Origin: Ruegeria atlantica
GTDB taxonomy: Bacteria > Pseudomonadota > Alphaproteobacteria > Rhodobacterales > Rhodobacteraceae
Length of the DNA: 64,000 nt
Direction of reading: 5' to 3'
Assembly: GCF_013032505.1 (NCBI RefSeq)
Contig: NZ_WQCG01000002.1
Span: 620,001-684,000 of the forward strand
In this document: positions 8,933 to 17,776 of the stretch, piece by piece
Layout: each line of letters opens with the position of its first letter
Position numbering within the stretch: the stretch's first letter is position 1
Translations under genes and position numbers: made by a program
Notes under the pieces: model-generated
Database searches by the model: none
The model's input: the letters and a program-made list of their open reading frames with translations, nothing else
Told to the model about the DNA's origin: nothing

Positions 8933-9151
8933 TCACTTCCAGTTATGTCCAATAATGGCTCCGGCCACGCCACCAATCGCCGCGCCTTTTCCGTCACCGA
9001 CAATCGCACCTACGCCCGCGCCGATCAGCGCGCCTTCGATGGTTTTCTTTTTCTTCTTGTCGTCTGCCATCGCGACTGACGCTGAAACCATGGCCAGCGA
9101 TGCCACCGTTCCAAACAAAACTCTTCTGAAATTGAGACCTGCAATTGTCAT
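8933..9151 (-). CDS. Glycine-zipper envelope protein
   Basis: A 72-residue protein with a signal peptide (cleavage near VAMA), a lysine cluster (DDKKKKK) and glycine-zipper repeats GALIGAGVGAIVGDGKGAAIGG, which suit insertion into or assembly on a membrane. Such YMGG/Gly-zipper proteins are common in proteobacterial envelopes and have no set function. A strong ribosome-binding site (GGGAGGAT) precedes the ATG at 9151. It is the upstream member of a two-gene unit with the small exported protein. Confidence 0.75.
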   Translation of the reverse strand: MTIAGLNFRRVLFGTVASLAMVSASVAMADDKKKKKTIEGALIGAGVGAIVGDGKGAAIGGVAGAIIGHNWK

Positions 9152-9235
9152 ATCAACATCCTCCCGCAGTATGACCTAGAGACATCTCTGTTACGTCAGC
9201 CTAACGGCGTGCTAACTGTCTGGCAACAAAGAGGG

Positions 9236-12200
9236 TCATATCTCTTCGACGGACAAAATACCTTCCAGTGATTTTATCGCGCCCTTGATCTGTGGGTTGA
9301 TCGGAAACTCAACACCCAGCTCCATTTCGACATCACCCGGCAGGCTTGGGTCCAGCAGTAACAGTTGGATCGGTCCACGCGCTGCCCCTTTGGCAGCGAC
9401 TGCGGCATCTTCAAGAACCTTTGCGACGGTAGGAACTGCCTGCACTTCGTCAACAAAGATACGCAGCCCCGTTGCCCCTGCTTCTGCCACCAAAGAATCC
9501 GCGGGGCCGACCGAGCGGCCGAGCAGTTTGAGTTGGTCAGCCTCCATCGTCGCCTCGGCGGTCAGAACCACCTGCGCCCCGGTTTCCAGATACTCTCGTG
9601 ACTTTTCGAGCGTTTCAGAAAACAGCGTTACTTCGTATGCCCCCGTCGGATCCGACAACTGAGCAAACGCAAACCGGTTTCCGCGCGCGGACTTGCGCTC
9701 CTGCCGCCCCGCGACAACACCGGCCATCTTCGCAATCAACGGACCAGAACGCGCCTTTTCGGTCACCTCGTCCAACGTCAGAACCTGCTTGCGCTTCAGC
9801 GCGGGCATATAGTCGTCCAGCGGGTGGCCCGAAAGGTAGAAACCGATGGCCTTGAACTCTTCGCTCAGACGCTCGGCCGGTAGCCAATCTGGCGAAGGTG
9901 ATAGGCGCGGTTCAGGCAGGTCGTCCCCCGCCTCGCCAAATAGCGACACCTGGTTCGAGTTCTTCTGGTCATGGATCGCCGCCGAATACTGCACCAGTTG
10001 CTCGAGGCTTTCGAAAACACGGCGGCGGTTCTTATCGAGCTGATCAAAGGCCCCTGCCCGCGCCATCATCTCGAGCGGGCGCTTACCGACCTTCTTCAGA
10101 TCGACCCGACGAGCGAAGTCAAACAGGTTTACAAACGGCTTGCCCTCGCGTCCGGCGACCACAAGATTCATCGCCTCGACGCCTACGTTCTTTAGTGCAC
10201 CCAATGCATATACGAGATGCCCGTCGACCACATCGAAAGTCGACAGCGAGCGGTTTACGCACGGCGGAATATACGGCAATTCCAGCCCTTTGCGCACTTC
10301 TTCGAAGTATACAGCCAGCTTGTCGGTCAGGTGGATATCGCAGTTCATGACACCGGCCATGAACTCGACGGGGTGGTTCGCCTTCAGCCAGCCTGTCTGG
10401 TAACTGACAACTGCATAGGCGGCAGCGTGGGATTTGTTGAAGCCGTAGTTGGCGAATTTTTCAAGCAAGTCGAAGACTTCGCTGGCCTTCTTGGCATCCA
10501 CCCCATTCTCGCCCGCGCCCTTTTCGAATTTCGGGCGCTCGGCATCCATTGCCTCTTTGATCTTCTTACCCATCGCGCGGCGCAGTAGGTCAGCACCGCC
10601 TAAGGAATACCCCGCCATGACCTGCGCGATCTGCATCACCTGTTCCTGATAGACGATAATGCCTTGGGTTTCCTCAAGGATATGGTCAATCAAAGGGTGT
10701 ACGGATTCAATCTTGCGCAGCCCATTCTTCACCTCGCAATAGGTCGGGATGTTCTCCATCGGACCGGGACGATAGAGCGCCACAAGGGCGACAATATCCT
10801 CGATACAGGTCGGCTTCATGCGCTTGAGCGCATCCATCATGCCCGAGGATTCAACCTGGAACACGGCCACAGTCTTGGCCGCGGAATAAAGTTTGTACGT
10901 CGCCTCATCATCCAGAGGGATAGCGTTGATTTGGTTCTCCGCCCCTTCAGCGGGTTCGTAAAGTTCCGTACCATCAGCAGCGACATGCAACGGGCGATCA
11001 GATTTGAAGATCAGATCCATCGCGTTCTGGATCACGGTCAGGGTTTTCAGACCCAGAAAATCGAACTTCACCAGCCCGGCCTGTTCGACCCACTTCATGT
11101 TGAACTGGGTCGCAGGCATATCGGATCTCGGGTCCTGATACAGCGGTACCAGAGCGTCTAAGGGGCGATCCCCAATCACCACGCCTGCCGCGTGGGTCGA
11201 GGCGTTCCGAAGCAACCCTTCGACCTGTTGACCGTAGGTGAGCAGACGGTCTACGACTTCTTCGTTGCGCGCCTCTTCCCGTAGTCGGGGTTCGTCTTTC
11301 AGCGCCTTTTCGATGGAGACAGGTTTGACCCCCTCGACGGGGATCATTTTGGACAACCGGTCCACTTGCCCGTAAGGCATCTGCAGAACTCGTCCGATAT
11401 CGCGCACGGCGGCTTTCGACAGCAACGCACCAAAAGTGATGATCTGCCCCACCTTGTCGCGGCCGTATTTCTGCTGCACGTAGCGGATCACCTCTTCACG
11501 GCGATCCATGCAAAAGTCGATATCGAAATCGGGCATCGAAACCCGCTCGGGGTTCAGGAAACGCTCGAACAGCAGGGAATAACGCAGTGGGTCAAGGTCG
11601 GTGATTGTCAGGGCATAGGCCACCAAAGAGCCCGCACCAGACCCCCGGCCCGGTCCAACCGGGATATCTTGATCCTTGGACCATTGAATAAAATCAGCAA
11701 CGATCAGGAAATAGCCCGGGAACCCCATGCCCTCGATGATATCGAGCTCGAAATCCAGACGTTCCTGGTATTCTTCAGGTGTCACCGCGTGTGGGATCAC
11801 CGCCAGACGTTTTTGCAATCCTTCGTTCGCAATCCGGCGTAGCTCGGCGACCTCATCATCGGCGAATTTCGGCAGGATTGGGTCGCGGCGGTAGGCCATG
11901 AAAGCGCAACGCTGCGCGATCTCCACAGTGTTCTCAATAGCTTCGGGCAGATCGGCGAACAAGGTCGCCATTTCCTGCTGCGATTTGAAATAGTGCTGAG
12001 CAGTCAGACGGCGGCGGCCTTCCTGCTGGTCAACGTAGGCACCTTCGGAAATACAGATCAGCGCGTCATGCGCCTCATACATATCCGTGGTCGGGAAATA
12101 AACGTCGTTGGTGGCCACAAGTGGCAGGTTTTTGGCATAGGCCATTTCGACGTGGCCGCGCTCAGTCAGACGCTCGGCCTCTGGTTGGCCGCCTTCTCCG

Positions 12201-12736
12201 GGATGGCGCTGAAGCTCGATATAAAGGCGATCGGGGAACATAGATGCCAATCGATCCACCAAGGCTTCGGCTGCGGGGCGTTGGCCCTGCTGCAACAGCA
12301 TCCCAACCGGACCGTCTGGGCCTCCGGACAGGCAAATCAATCCGCCTGATCGCTCCGCAAGCTCCTCCAATGTCACCTGTGGCAACTGCCCGCCCTTGTC
12401 TACATAAAGGCAAGAGCTGAGCTTCATCAGGTTCTCGTATCCGACTTCGGACTGCGCCAGCAAAACCAACGGCGCCGGCATTTTGGGCTTTTCGCCTGGT
12501 TGCGCCTGCACGTAAGTCAGATCAACCTGACAACCCATGATTGGTTGAACTCCGGCCCCGCTGGCGGTGACCGAAAACTCCAAAGCCGAGAACATGCTGT
12601 TGGTATCCGTCACCGCGACGGCCGGCATCTCCATCTTCTCACACAGACCGGGCAGCTTTTTCAGCCGCACGGCGCCTTCCAGCAGGGAATATTCGGTGTG
12701 AACTCGGAGGTGAATGAATCGAGAAGTACTGCTCAT
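9236..12736 (-). CDS. dnaE: DNA polymerase III alpha subunit
   Basis: The replicative polymerase, about 1166 residues, similar to E. coli DnaE. It begins with the PHP domain (FIHLRVHTEYSLLEGAVR), then the C-family polymerase core with GRGSGAGSLVAYAL, the catalytic acidic motif PDFDIDFCMDRR, GFNKSHAAAYA and YRPGPMENIP. Late in the chain come the helix-hairpin-helix region and the OB domain (PLIAKMAGVVAGRQERKSA). The start is placed at 12736 (MSSTSRFIHLRVH); an upstream in-frame ATG at 12811 would add a 25-residue, cysteine-rich leader without family support. Confidence 0.95.
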   Translation of the reverse strand: MSSTSRFIHLRVHTEYSLLEGAVRLKKLPGLCEKMEMPAVAVTDTNSMFSALEFSVTASGAGVQPIMGCQVDLTYVQAQPGEKPKMPAPLVLLAQSEVGYENLMKLSSCLYVDKGGQLPQVTLEELAERSGGLICLSGGPDGPVGMLLQQGQRPAAEALVDRLASMFPDRLYIELQRHPGEGGQPEAERLTERGHVEMAYAKNLPLVATNDVYFPTTDMYEAHDALICISEGAYVDQQEGRRRLTAQHYFKSQQEMATLFADLPEAIENTVEIAQRCAFMAYRRDPILPKFADDEVAELRRIANEGLQKRLAVIPHAVTPEEYQERLDFELDIIEGMGFPGYFLIVADFIQWSKDQDIPVGPGRGSGAGSLVAYALTITDLDPLRYSLLFERFLNPERVSMPDFDIDFCMDRREEVIRYVQQKYGRDKVGQIITFGALLSKAAVRDIGRVLQMPYGQVDRLSKMIPVEGVKPVSIEKALKDEPRLREEARNEEVVDRLLTYGQQVEGLLRNASTHAAGVVIGDRPLDALVPLYQDPRSDMPATQFNMKWVEQAGLVKFDFLGLKTLTVIQNAMDLIFKSDRPLHVAADGTELYEPAEGAENQINAIPLDDEATYKLYSAAKTVAVFQVESSGMMDALKRMKPTCIEDIVALVALYRPGPMENIPTYCEVKNGLRKIESVHPLIDHILEETQGIIVYQEQVMQIAQVMAGYSLGGADLLRRAMGKKIKEAMDAERPKFEKGAGENGVDAKKASEVFDLLEKFANYGFNKSHAAAYAVVSYQTGWLKANHPVEFMAGVMNCDIHLTDKLAVYFEEVRKGLELPYIPPCVNRSLSTFDVVDGHLVYALGALKNVGVEAMNLVVAGREGKPFVNLFDFARRVDLKKVGKRPLEMMARAGAFDQLDKNRRRVFESLEQLVQYSAAIHDQKNSNQVSLFGEAGDDLPEPRLSPSPDWLPAERLSEEFKAIGFYLSGHPLDDYMPALKRKQVLTLDEVTEKARSGPLIAKMAGVVAGRQERKSARGNRFAFAQLSDPTGAYEVTLFSETLEKSREYLETGAQVVLTAEATMEADQLKLLGRSVGPADSLVAEAGATGLRIFVDEVQAVPTVAKVLEDAAVAAKGAARGPIQLLLLDPSLPGDVEMELGVEFPINPQIKGAIKSLEGILSVEEI

Positions 12737-13080
12737 AACCGCCACGCTATCGCAGCTGGGCGCGGGGCAAAAGCAGGAACCTTGGCATTCAAATGCCAAA
12801 AAGATGGGCATTGATTATTCGGAGATTCCAGAAGGTGCTTCGGAGTTCGGCAGCAAACAAGCGAAAAAAGCGCTTTAGTTTCAAACATATGATCATTAAA
12901 CGAATATAACAATCACGCAGCACCACCACTCAATGGTGTATCAAATAAGCAGTTTTTCTTGCCAGACAACCCATGCACTTTCTAACATCTGACGGCAAGC
13001 TATACGCCCGCCGCTCTTTCTACGTCGCATCGAAGGAGGGCACCCATGGGCGCAACCGGGTAAGGCGACGGGTTTCTCGA
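12737..13080. other. Divergent promoter region dnaE / xdhA with a mini-ORF
   Basis: 344 bases. It should hold promoters for dnaE (left) and the xdh operon (right). A small hairpin (CACCA/TGGTG) lies at 12924-12938. At 13034-13063 a perfect Shine-Dalgarno (AAGGAGG) is followed by ATG and a five-codon frame (Met-Gly-Ala-Thr-Gly, stop TAA at 13061-13063), which is out of frame with xdhA. No other gene is seen. Confidence 0.5.
13046..13063 (+). CDS. Candidate five-codon leader ORF before xdhA
   Basis: ATG at 13046 sits six bases behind a consensus ribosome-binding site, and the frame closes after five codons. The true xdhA start 17 bases further on has only a weak site (AAGGCG at 13062). Ribosomes loading at the strong site could terminate and restart at xdhA. 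Seen in sequence; any regulatory role is inference, and the strong site might instead be a vestige of a shifted start. Confidence 0.35.
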   Translation: MGATG

Positions 13081-14442
13081 ATGAATATCACGTTTCTTCT
13101 GAATGGAGAGACAGTGGAACTGGCGGATGTCGATCCGACAGCGACCCTGCTGGACTGGTTGCGAGAGGATCGCGACCTGACCGGCACCAAGGAAGGCTGC
13201 AACGAAGGCGATTGCGGGGCTTGCACAGTCATGGTGACCGATGAGAGGGGGCACAAGGCGCTGAATTCGTGCATCCTGTTCCTGCCGCAGCTGCACGGCA
13301 AAGCAGTGCGCACAGTCGAGGGCGCAAGTGGCCCCAATGGCGAGGCGCATCCGGTCCAACAGGCGATGGTGGATCTGCATGGTTCACAATGCGGCTTCTG
13401 CACACCCGGTTTCGTAATGTCGATGGTCGCGAGCCACGCGAACGGAGCGACGGATCATGACACGCAGCTTGCCGGGAACCTGTGCCGGTGCACCGGCTAC
13501 GCACCAATCATTCGGGCTGCTGCGGCGGTTGAAGAGCAACCGGTGCCGGTTTGGGTAAAGGACAAGCCTGTCGCGACACAGGCATCCTCGCCGATGCTGC
13601 CCGGCTCATCCGACGAACTGGCCAAAGTCTATGCTGAACACCCGAACGCCACTCTGGTCGCCGGCGCGACCGATGTGGGACTATGGGTGACCAAACAGTT
13701 GCGCGATCTGGACCCTGTAATCTTTCTGAACCGCTGCGAAGATCTGAAAGAGATCACGGTCACGAACCATGAAGTCAGATTTGGCGCAATGGTCGATATG
13801 AACCGCATGGGCGAAACACTGGCTGACCTACACCCGTCCTATTCTGAAATGATCCGCCGTTACGCCAGCGTTCAGGTGCGCCATGCGGCGACAGTCGGTG
13901 GCAATATCGCTAACGGTTCGCCCATAGGAGATAACCCACCTGCTCTGATCGCACTGGGCGCAACGCTGCATCTGCGCAAAGGTGACGAGCGCCGATCAAT
14001 GCCCCTGGACGAATTCTTCATCGACTATGGCAAACAGGACCGCGCACCGGGCGAATTTGTTGAAGCGGTCAGCTTTCCGCGTCAGGAAGATCGCCTGAAA
14101 GCATATAAACTCAGCAAGCGGTTCGATCAGGATATCTCGGCCGTCTGCGGGTGTTTCAACATTGCGGTCTCGAACGGCACAGTTGCAGACGCGCGCATTG
14201 CTTTCGGCGGCATGTCCGGCATTCCCAAGCGCGCCACTAATGTCGAAGCCGGATTGATTGGCAAACCTTGGTCGCTCGAAACCGTAAGAGCGGCCCTACC
14301 CGCTTTTGCGGACGACTTTACGCCTATGTCGGACATGCGAGCCTCGGCCAGCTATCGGTTGGAAACCGCTAAGGCGATGCTTGAGAGATATTTCCTTGAT
14401 GACCACGGCGAAATCACGAACGTGCTGGAGGTGAAGGCATGA
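13081..14442 (+). CDS. xdhA: Xanthine dehydrogenase small subunit (Fe-S/FAD)
   Basis: Passes electrons from the molybdenum subunit through two 2Fe-2S clusters to FAD and NAD+. The 453-residue protein shows the plant-type cluster cysteines (CNEGDCGACTV), the second cluster (GSQCGFCTPGF, NLCRCTGY) and then the FAD domain (VAGATDVGLWV, HAATVGGNIANGSPIGD). The ATG at 13081 is chosen because MNITFLLNGETVEL is the normal family start; upstream in-frame sequence is basic and unlike the family. It overlaps xdhB by four bases. Confidence 0.94.
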   Translation: MNITFLLNGETVELADVDPTATLLDWLREDRDLTGTKEGCNEGDCGACTVMVTDERGHKALNSCILFLPQLHGKAVRTVEGASGPNGEAHPVQQAMVDLHGSQCGFCTPGFVMSMVASHANGATDHDTQLAGNLCRCTGYAPIIRAAAAVEEQPVPVWVKDKPVATQASSPMLPGSSDELAKVYAEHPNATLVAGATDVGLWVTKQLRDLDPVIFLNRCEDLKEITVTNHEVRFGAMVDMNRMGETLADLHPSYSEMIRRYASVQVRHAATVGGNIANGSPIGDNPPALIALGATLHLRKGDERRSMPLDEFFIDYGKQDRAPGEFVEAVSFPRQEDRLKAYKLSKRFDQDISAVCGCFNIAVSNGTVADARIAFGGMSGIPKRATNVEAGLIGKPWSLETVRAALPAFADDFTPMSDMRASASYRLETAKAMLERYFLDDHGEITNVLEVKA

Positions 14443-16841
14443 GCGTGACCAAACCTCTCCCCCATGACGCAGCGCCGCTGCATGTTTCTGGGACGGCCCG
14501 GTATGTGGATGACATTCCAACACCCAAAGGAACGTTGCATTTGGCCTTTGGTCTCAGCCCGATTGCCAAGGGAAAGATCACGTCTATGGATCTGTCAGCA
14601 GTAAAGGCTGCGGATGGGGTCGTCATGGTGATGACAGCAGACGATCTGCCCTTTGCCAATGACGTCTCCCCCTCGATCCATGACGAGCCGCTGTTGTCGG
14701 ATGGCACGATCCACTATATCGGCCAACCGGTTTTCCTTGTGATCGCCAATAGCCATCTGGCCGCGCGCAAGGCTGCTCGCTTGGGCCAGATCGACTACGC
14801 CGAGGAAACGCCGATCCTGACCGTGGAAGAGGCGTTGGCCGCCGACAGCCGGTTCGAGGACGGCCCGCGTATCTACGCTAAAGGTGACGCGGATGCGGCC
14901 ATTGCTGCGTCAGCGCATGTAATCGAAGGCGGATTTGAGCTGGGTGGGCAGGAGCATTTCTATCTGGAAGGTCAGGCCGCACTGGCCGTGCCCAACGAAG
15001 GCGCGGACATGCTGGTTCATTCCTCAACCCAACATCCGACTGAAATACAGCACAAAGTGGCCGATGCCTTGGGTGTTCCCATGCATGCGATCCGAGTCGA
15101 GACCCGCCGGATGGGCGGTGGTTTCGGCGGCAAGGAAAGTCAGGGCAACGCTCTGGCCGTGTCCTGTGCCGTCGCATCACGTGCGACCGGCAAGGCCTGC
15201 AAGATGCGCTACGACCGCGACGATGACATGATCATCACCGGCAAACGTCATGCGTTCCGCATCTCTTACAAGGCTGGTTTCGACGAAAACGGCCACATCC
15301 AAGGCGTCTCCTTCTTGCATCACGCGATCTGCGGCTGGGCACAGGACCTTTCGTTGCCTGTTGCCGACCGTGCGATGCTGCATTCGGACAACGCGTATCT
15401 GTTGCCGAATGCTCGGATCGAGAGCCACCGGCTAAAGACCAACACCCAATCCGCCACCGCGTATCGCGGGTTTGGCGGACCGCAGGGGATGGTTGGGATC
15501 GAACGCGTGATGGATCACGCCGCCTACGAACTCGGGTTAGACCCGGTCGAGCTGCGCCGCCGGAATTATTATGAACCTGCGCATGCGACGGCTGACCAGA
15601 CGCTCGAGGAAAAACCGCTGGGTCATCCTGATCCACATGAAGATCTGACCAGTCGCGGTGCAGTTGAGATGGGCAATGCCCCTGTCCGCCCCCTGCCCGC
15701 TGGCGGCAACACCACACCGTATGGGATGGAGGTCAGTGATTTCGAACTGCACGGCATGACCGCCAAACTGCTGCAATCCAGTGACTATGCTGCGCGCAAG
15801 GCTGCCATCCAGAAATGGAACGACGAAAACAGCGTGATCAAGAAGGGCATCGCCTTTTCTCCGGTCAAGTTCGGTATTTCGTTCACGCTGACTCACCTAA
15901 ACCAGGCCGGTGCGCTGGTGCATGTGTATCAGGACGGCTCGGTTCACCTGAACCACGGCGGGACTGAGATGGGTCAGGGCCTGTTCCAAAAGGTTGCACA
16001 GGTCGCAGCCTCTCGCTTTGGCATTCCACTGGAGTTAGTGAAGATCACCGCGACAGATACGGCCAAAGTGCCAAACACATCCGCTACGGCGGCGTCCTCG
16101 GGCAGTGACCTGAACGGAATGGCCGTCAAGGCAGCCTGTGACACAATCCGTGACCGCATGGCAGACTACTTGGCGGAGCGGCATCAGGCTGACCCATCGA
16201 CTGTGACGTTCTCGAACGGTCATGTCTCGGTCGGAGAAGAACGCTATACGTTCGCCGAAGCCGCCGCACTGGCCTATCAGGGTCGGATCAGTCTGTCAGC
16301 GACAGGGTTTTACAAGACTCCGAAGATCGAATGGGATCGGATCAAAGGTCGGGGCCGTCCGTTTTTCTACTTTGCCTATGGTGCGTCGATCACCGAGGTG
16401 GCGATCGACACACTGACCGGCGAAAACCGCATTCTGCGCACCGATATTCTCCATGACGCAGGCGCGTCACTGAACCCTGCATTGGATATCGGGCAGGTCG
16501 AAGGTGCATACGTGCAAGGTGCGGGCTGGCTAACCACCGAAGAATTGGTCTGGGATGGCAAGGGCAACCTGCGTACACATGCGCCGTCGACCTACAAGAT
16601 CCCCGCCTGCTCGGATCGACCCGACGTTTTCAACGTAGCTCTGTGGAGCGGCGAAAACCGGGAAGATACGATTTATCGTTCCAAGGCTGTAGGCGAGCCG
16701 CCGTTCATGCTGGGCATATCCGCATGGCTTGCCCTGTCAAATGCGGTGGCCGCCTGCGGAGACAGTTATCCAGCATTGGACGCCCCCGCCACGGCCGAAG
16801 AGGTCTGGCGCGGCGTCCAAAGGGTAAGAGGAGGAACCTGA
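14439..16841 (+). CDS. xdhB: Xanthine dehydrogenase large subunit (molybdopterin)
   Basis: Hydroxylates hypoxanthine and xanthine to urate at the molybdenum centre. At 800 residues it has the expected domains: the N-terminal hammerhead region (LHVSGTARYVDDIPTPKGTL), cofactor-binding segments RMGGGFGGKESQGN, ATAYRGFGGPQGM and HGGTEMGQGLFQKVAQVA, and the catalytic glutamate in KAVGEPPFMLGISAW. It starts inside the xdhA stop and its own stop overlaps the xdhC start. It is somewhat longer than many bacterial XdhB. Confidence 0.95.
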   Translation: MSVTKPLPHDAAPLHVSGTARYVDDIPTPKGTLHLAFGLSPIAKGKITSMDLSAVKAADGVVMVMTADDLPFANDVSPSIHDEPLLSDGTIHYIGQPVFLVIANSHLAARKAARLGQIDYAEETPILTVEEALAADSRFEDGPRIYAKGDADAAIAASAHVIEGGFELGGQEHFYLEGQAALAVPNEGADMLVHSSTQHPTEIQHKVADALGVPMHAIRVETRRMGGGFGGKESQGNALAVSCAVASRATGKACKMRYDRDDDMIITGKRHAFRISYKAGFDENGHIQGVSFLHHAICGWAQDLSLPVADRAMLHSDNAYLLPNARIESHRLKTNTQSATAYRGFGGPQGMVGIERVMDHAAYELGLDPVELRRRNYYEPAHATADQTLEEKPLGHPDPHEDLTSRGAVEMGNAPVRPLPAGGNTTPYGMEVSDFELHGMTAKLLQSSDYAARKAAIQKWNDENSVIKKGIAFSPVKFGISFTLTHLNQAGALVHVYQDGSVHLNHGGTEMGQGLFQKVAQVAASRFGIPLELVKITATDTAKVPNTSATAASSGSDLNGMAVKAACDTIRDRMADYLAERHQADPSTVTFSNGHVSVGEERYTFAEAAALAYQGRISLSATGFYKTPKIEWDRIKGRGRPFFYFAYGASITEVAIDTLTGENRILRTDILHDAGASLNPALDIGQVEGAYVQGAGWLTTEELVWDGKGNLRTHAPSTYKIPACSDRPDVFNVALWSGENREDTIYRSKAVGEPPFMLGISAWLALSNAVAACGDSYPALDAPATAEEVWRGVQRVRGGT

Positions 16842-17776
16842 TGGGATTTGACCTAGAGGCTTTGAGGGAGGCGGTCAAAACCCATGGGCGTGTGATCCGG
16901 GTGGTTATTGCCGGAATCAAGGGATCATCCCCGCGCGAAGTCGGGGCCGCGATGCTTGTTTGGGAGGACGGGCAAAACGGAACCATCGGCGGAGGCACTC
17001 TGGAGTATCAGGCGGCGGAAGCAGCCCGATCTCAGATTGCACCTGCGCGCCAAACCCACCATGCGCTCGGCCCGGATATGGGCCAGTGTTGCGGCGGCGC
17101 GGTAACTTTACTTAGTGAAATCTATGACCTGGAAGCCGTCAACCGGCTGGATGATGCAGTCATTGCACGCTCGGCGTCGGGTGGTGATATGCCTCTGACG
17201 GTCAAGCGCTTGTTGTCGCAGGCGCGGGGTCAGGGTGTTGCGCCCGAACCGCAGCTGGTTGACGGTTGGATGGTCGAGCCGGTTCACAAACCGACGCGCA
17301 ATCTGTGGATTTGGGGTGCCGGTCACGTTGGCCGGGCTTTGGTTGACGTTCTGTCACCCTTGCCCGATCTCTCAATCACATGGGTTGATACAGGAATTGA
17401 TCGTTTTCCGGATAACGTGCCAGACAGCGTGACCGTTTTACCGGCGACCAAACCAACCGAGCTTGTTCGCCACGCGCCGCGCGATGCCGAACATCTTGTG
17501 CTTACTTATTCACACAATCTGGATCTGGAACTGTGCAACAGGCTGCTTTTGCACGATTTCCGCTTTGCGGGCTTGATTGGCTCGGCTACGAAATGGGCGC
17601 GGTTCCGGTCCCGGTTGGCCGCTTTGGGACATGCGCCCGAGCGGATAAGTCGGATCACCTGCCCAATCGGAGATCCAACCTTGGGCAAACACCCGCAGAT
17701 GATCGCAGTTGGTGTCGCGGCAGAGATTTTGCGCCCTGCCCGGCAAACTGAAATAAAGAAGGACCTGAGCGCGTGA
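16841..17776 (+). CDS. xdhC: Xanthine dehydrogenase accessory protein XdhC
   Basis: Binds molybdenum cofactor and inserts its sulfurated form into XdhB. The 311-residue protein has the N-terminal XdhC/CoxI part (GSSPREVGAAMLVW, GTIGGGTLEYQA, MGQCCGGAVTLL) and a C-terminal Rossmann-like part (LWIWGAGHVGRALVDVL, GLIGSATKWARFRSRL, ITCPIG). The ATG at 16841 lies in a TGATG junction with xdhB and follows GAGGA at 16829-16833. The end overlaps the next gene by four bases, tying the enzyme genes to the transporter that follows. Confidence 0.93.
   Translation: MGFDLEALREAVKTHGRVIRVVIAGIKGSSPREVGAAMLVWEDGQNGTIGGGTLEYQAAEAARSQIAPARQTHHALGPDMGQCCGGAVTLLSEIYDLEAVNRLDDAVIARSASGGDMPLTVKRLLSQARGQGVAPEPQLVDGWMVEPVHKPTRNLWIWGAGHVGRALVDVLSPLPDLSITWVDTGIDRFPDNVPDSVTVLPATKPTELVRHAPRDAEHLVLTYSHNLDLELCNRLLLHDFRFAGLIGSATKWARFRSRLAALGHAPERISRITCPIGDPTLGKHPQMIAVGVAAEILRPARQTEIKKDLSA

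Noticed and set aside
12737..12811. N-terminal extension of DnaE from an upstream ATG
   Set aside because: The 25 residues are cysteine-rich and unlike any DnaE; the protein begins naturally at MSSTSRFIHLRVH.
16643..16840. Longer xdhC starting inside xdhB
   Set aside because: The XdhC family starts at MGFDLEALREAV, and the ATG at 16841 has a good ribosome-binding site and overlaps the xdhB stop.
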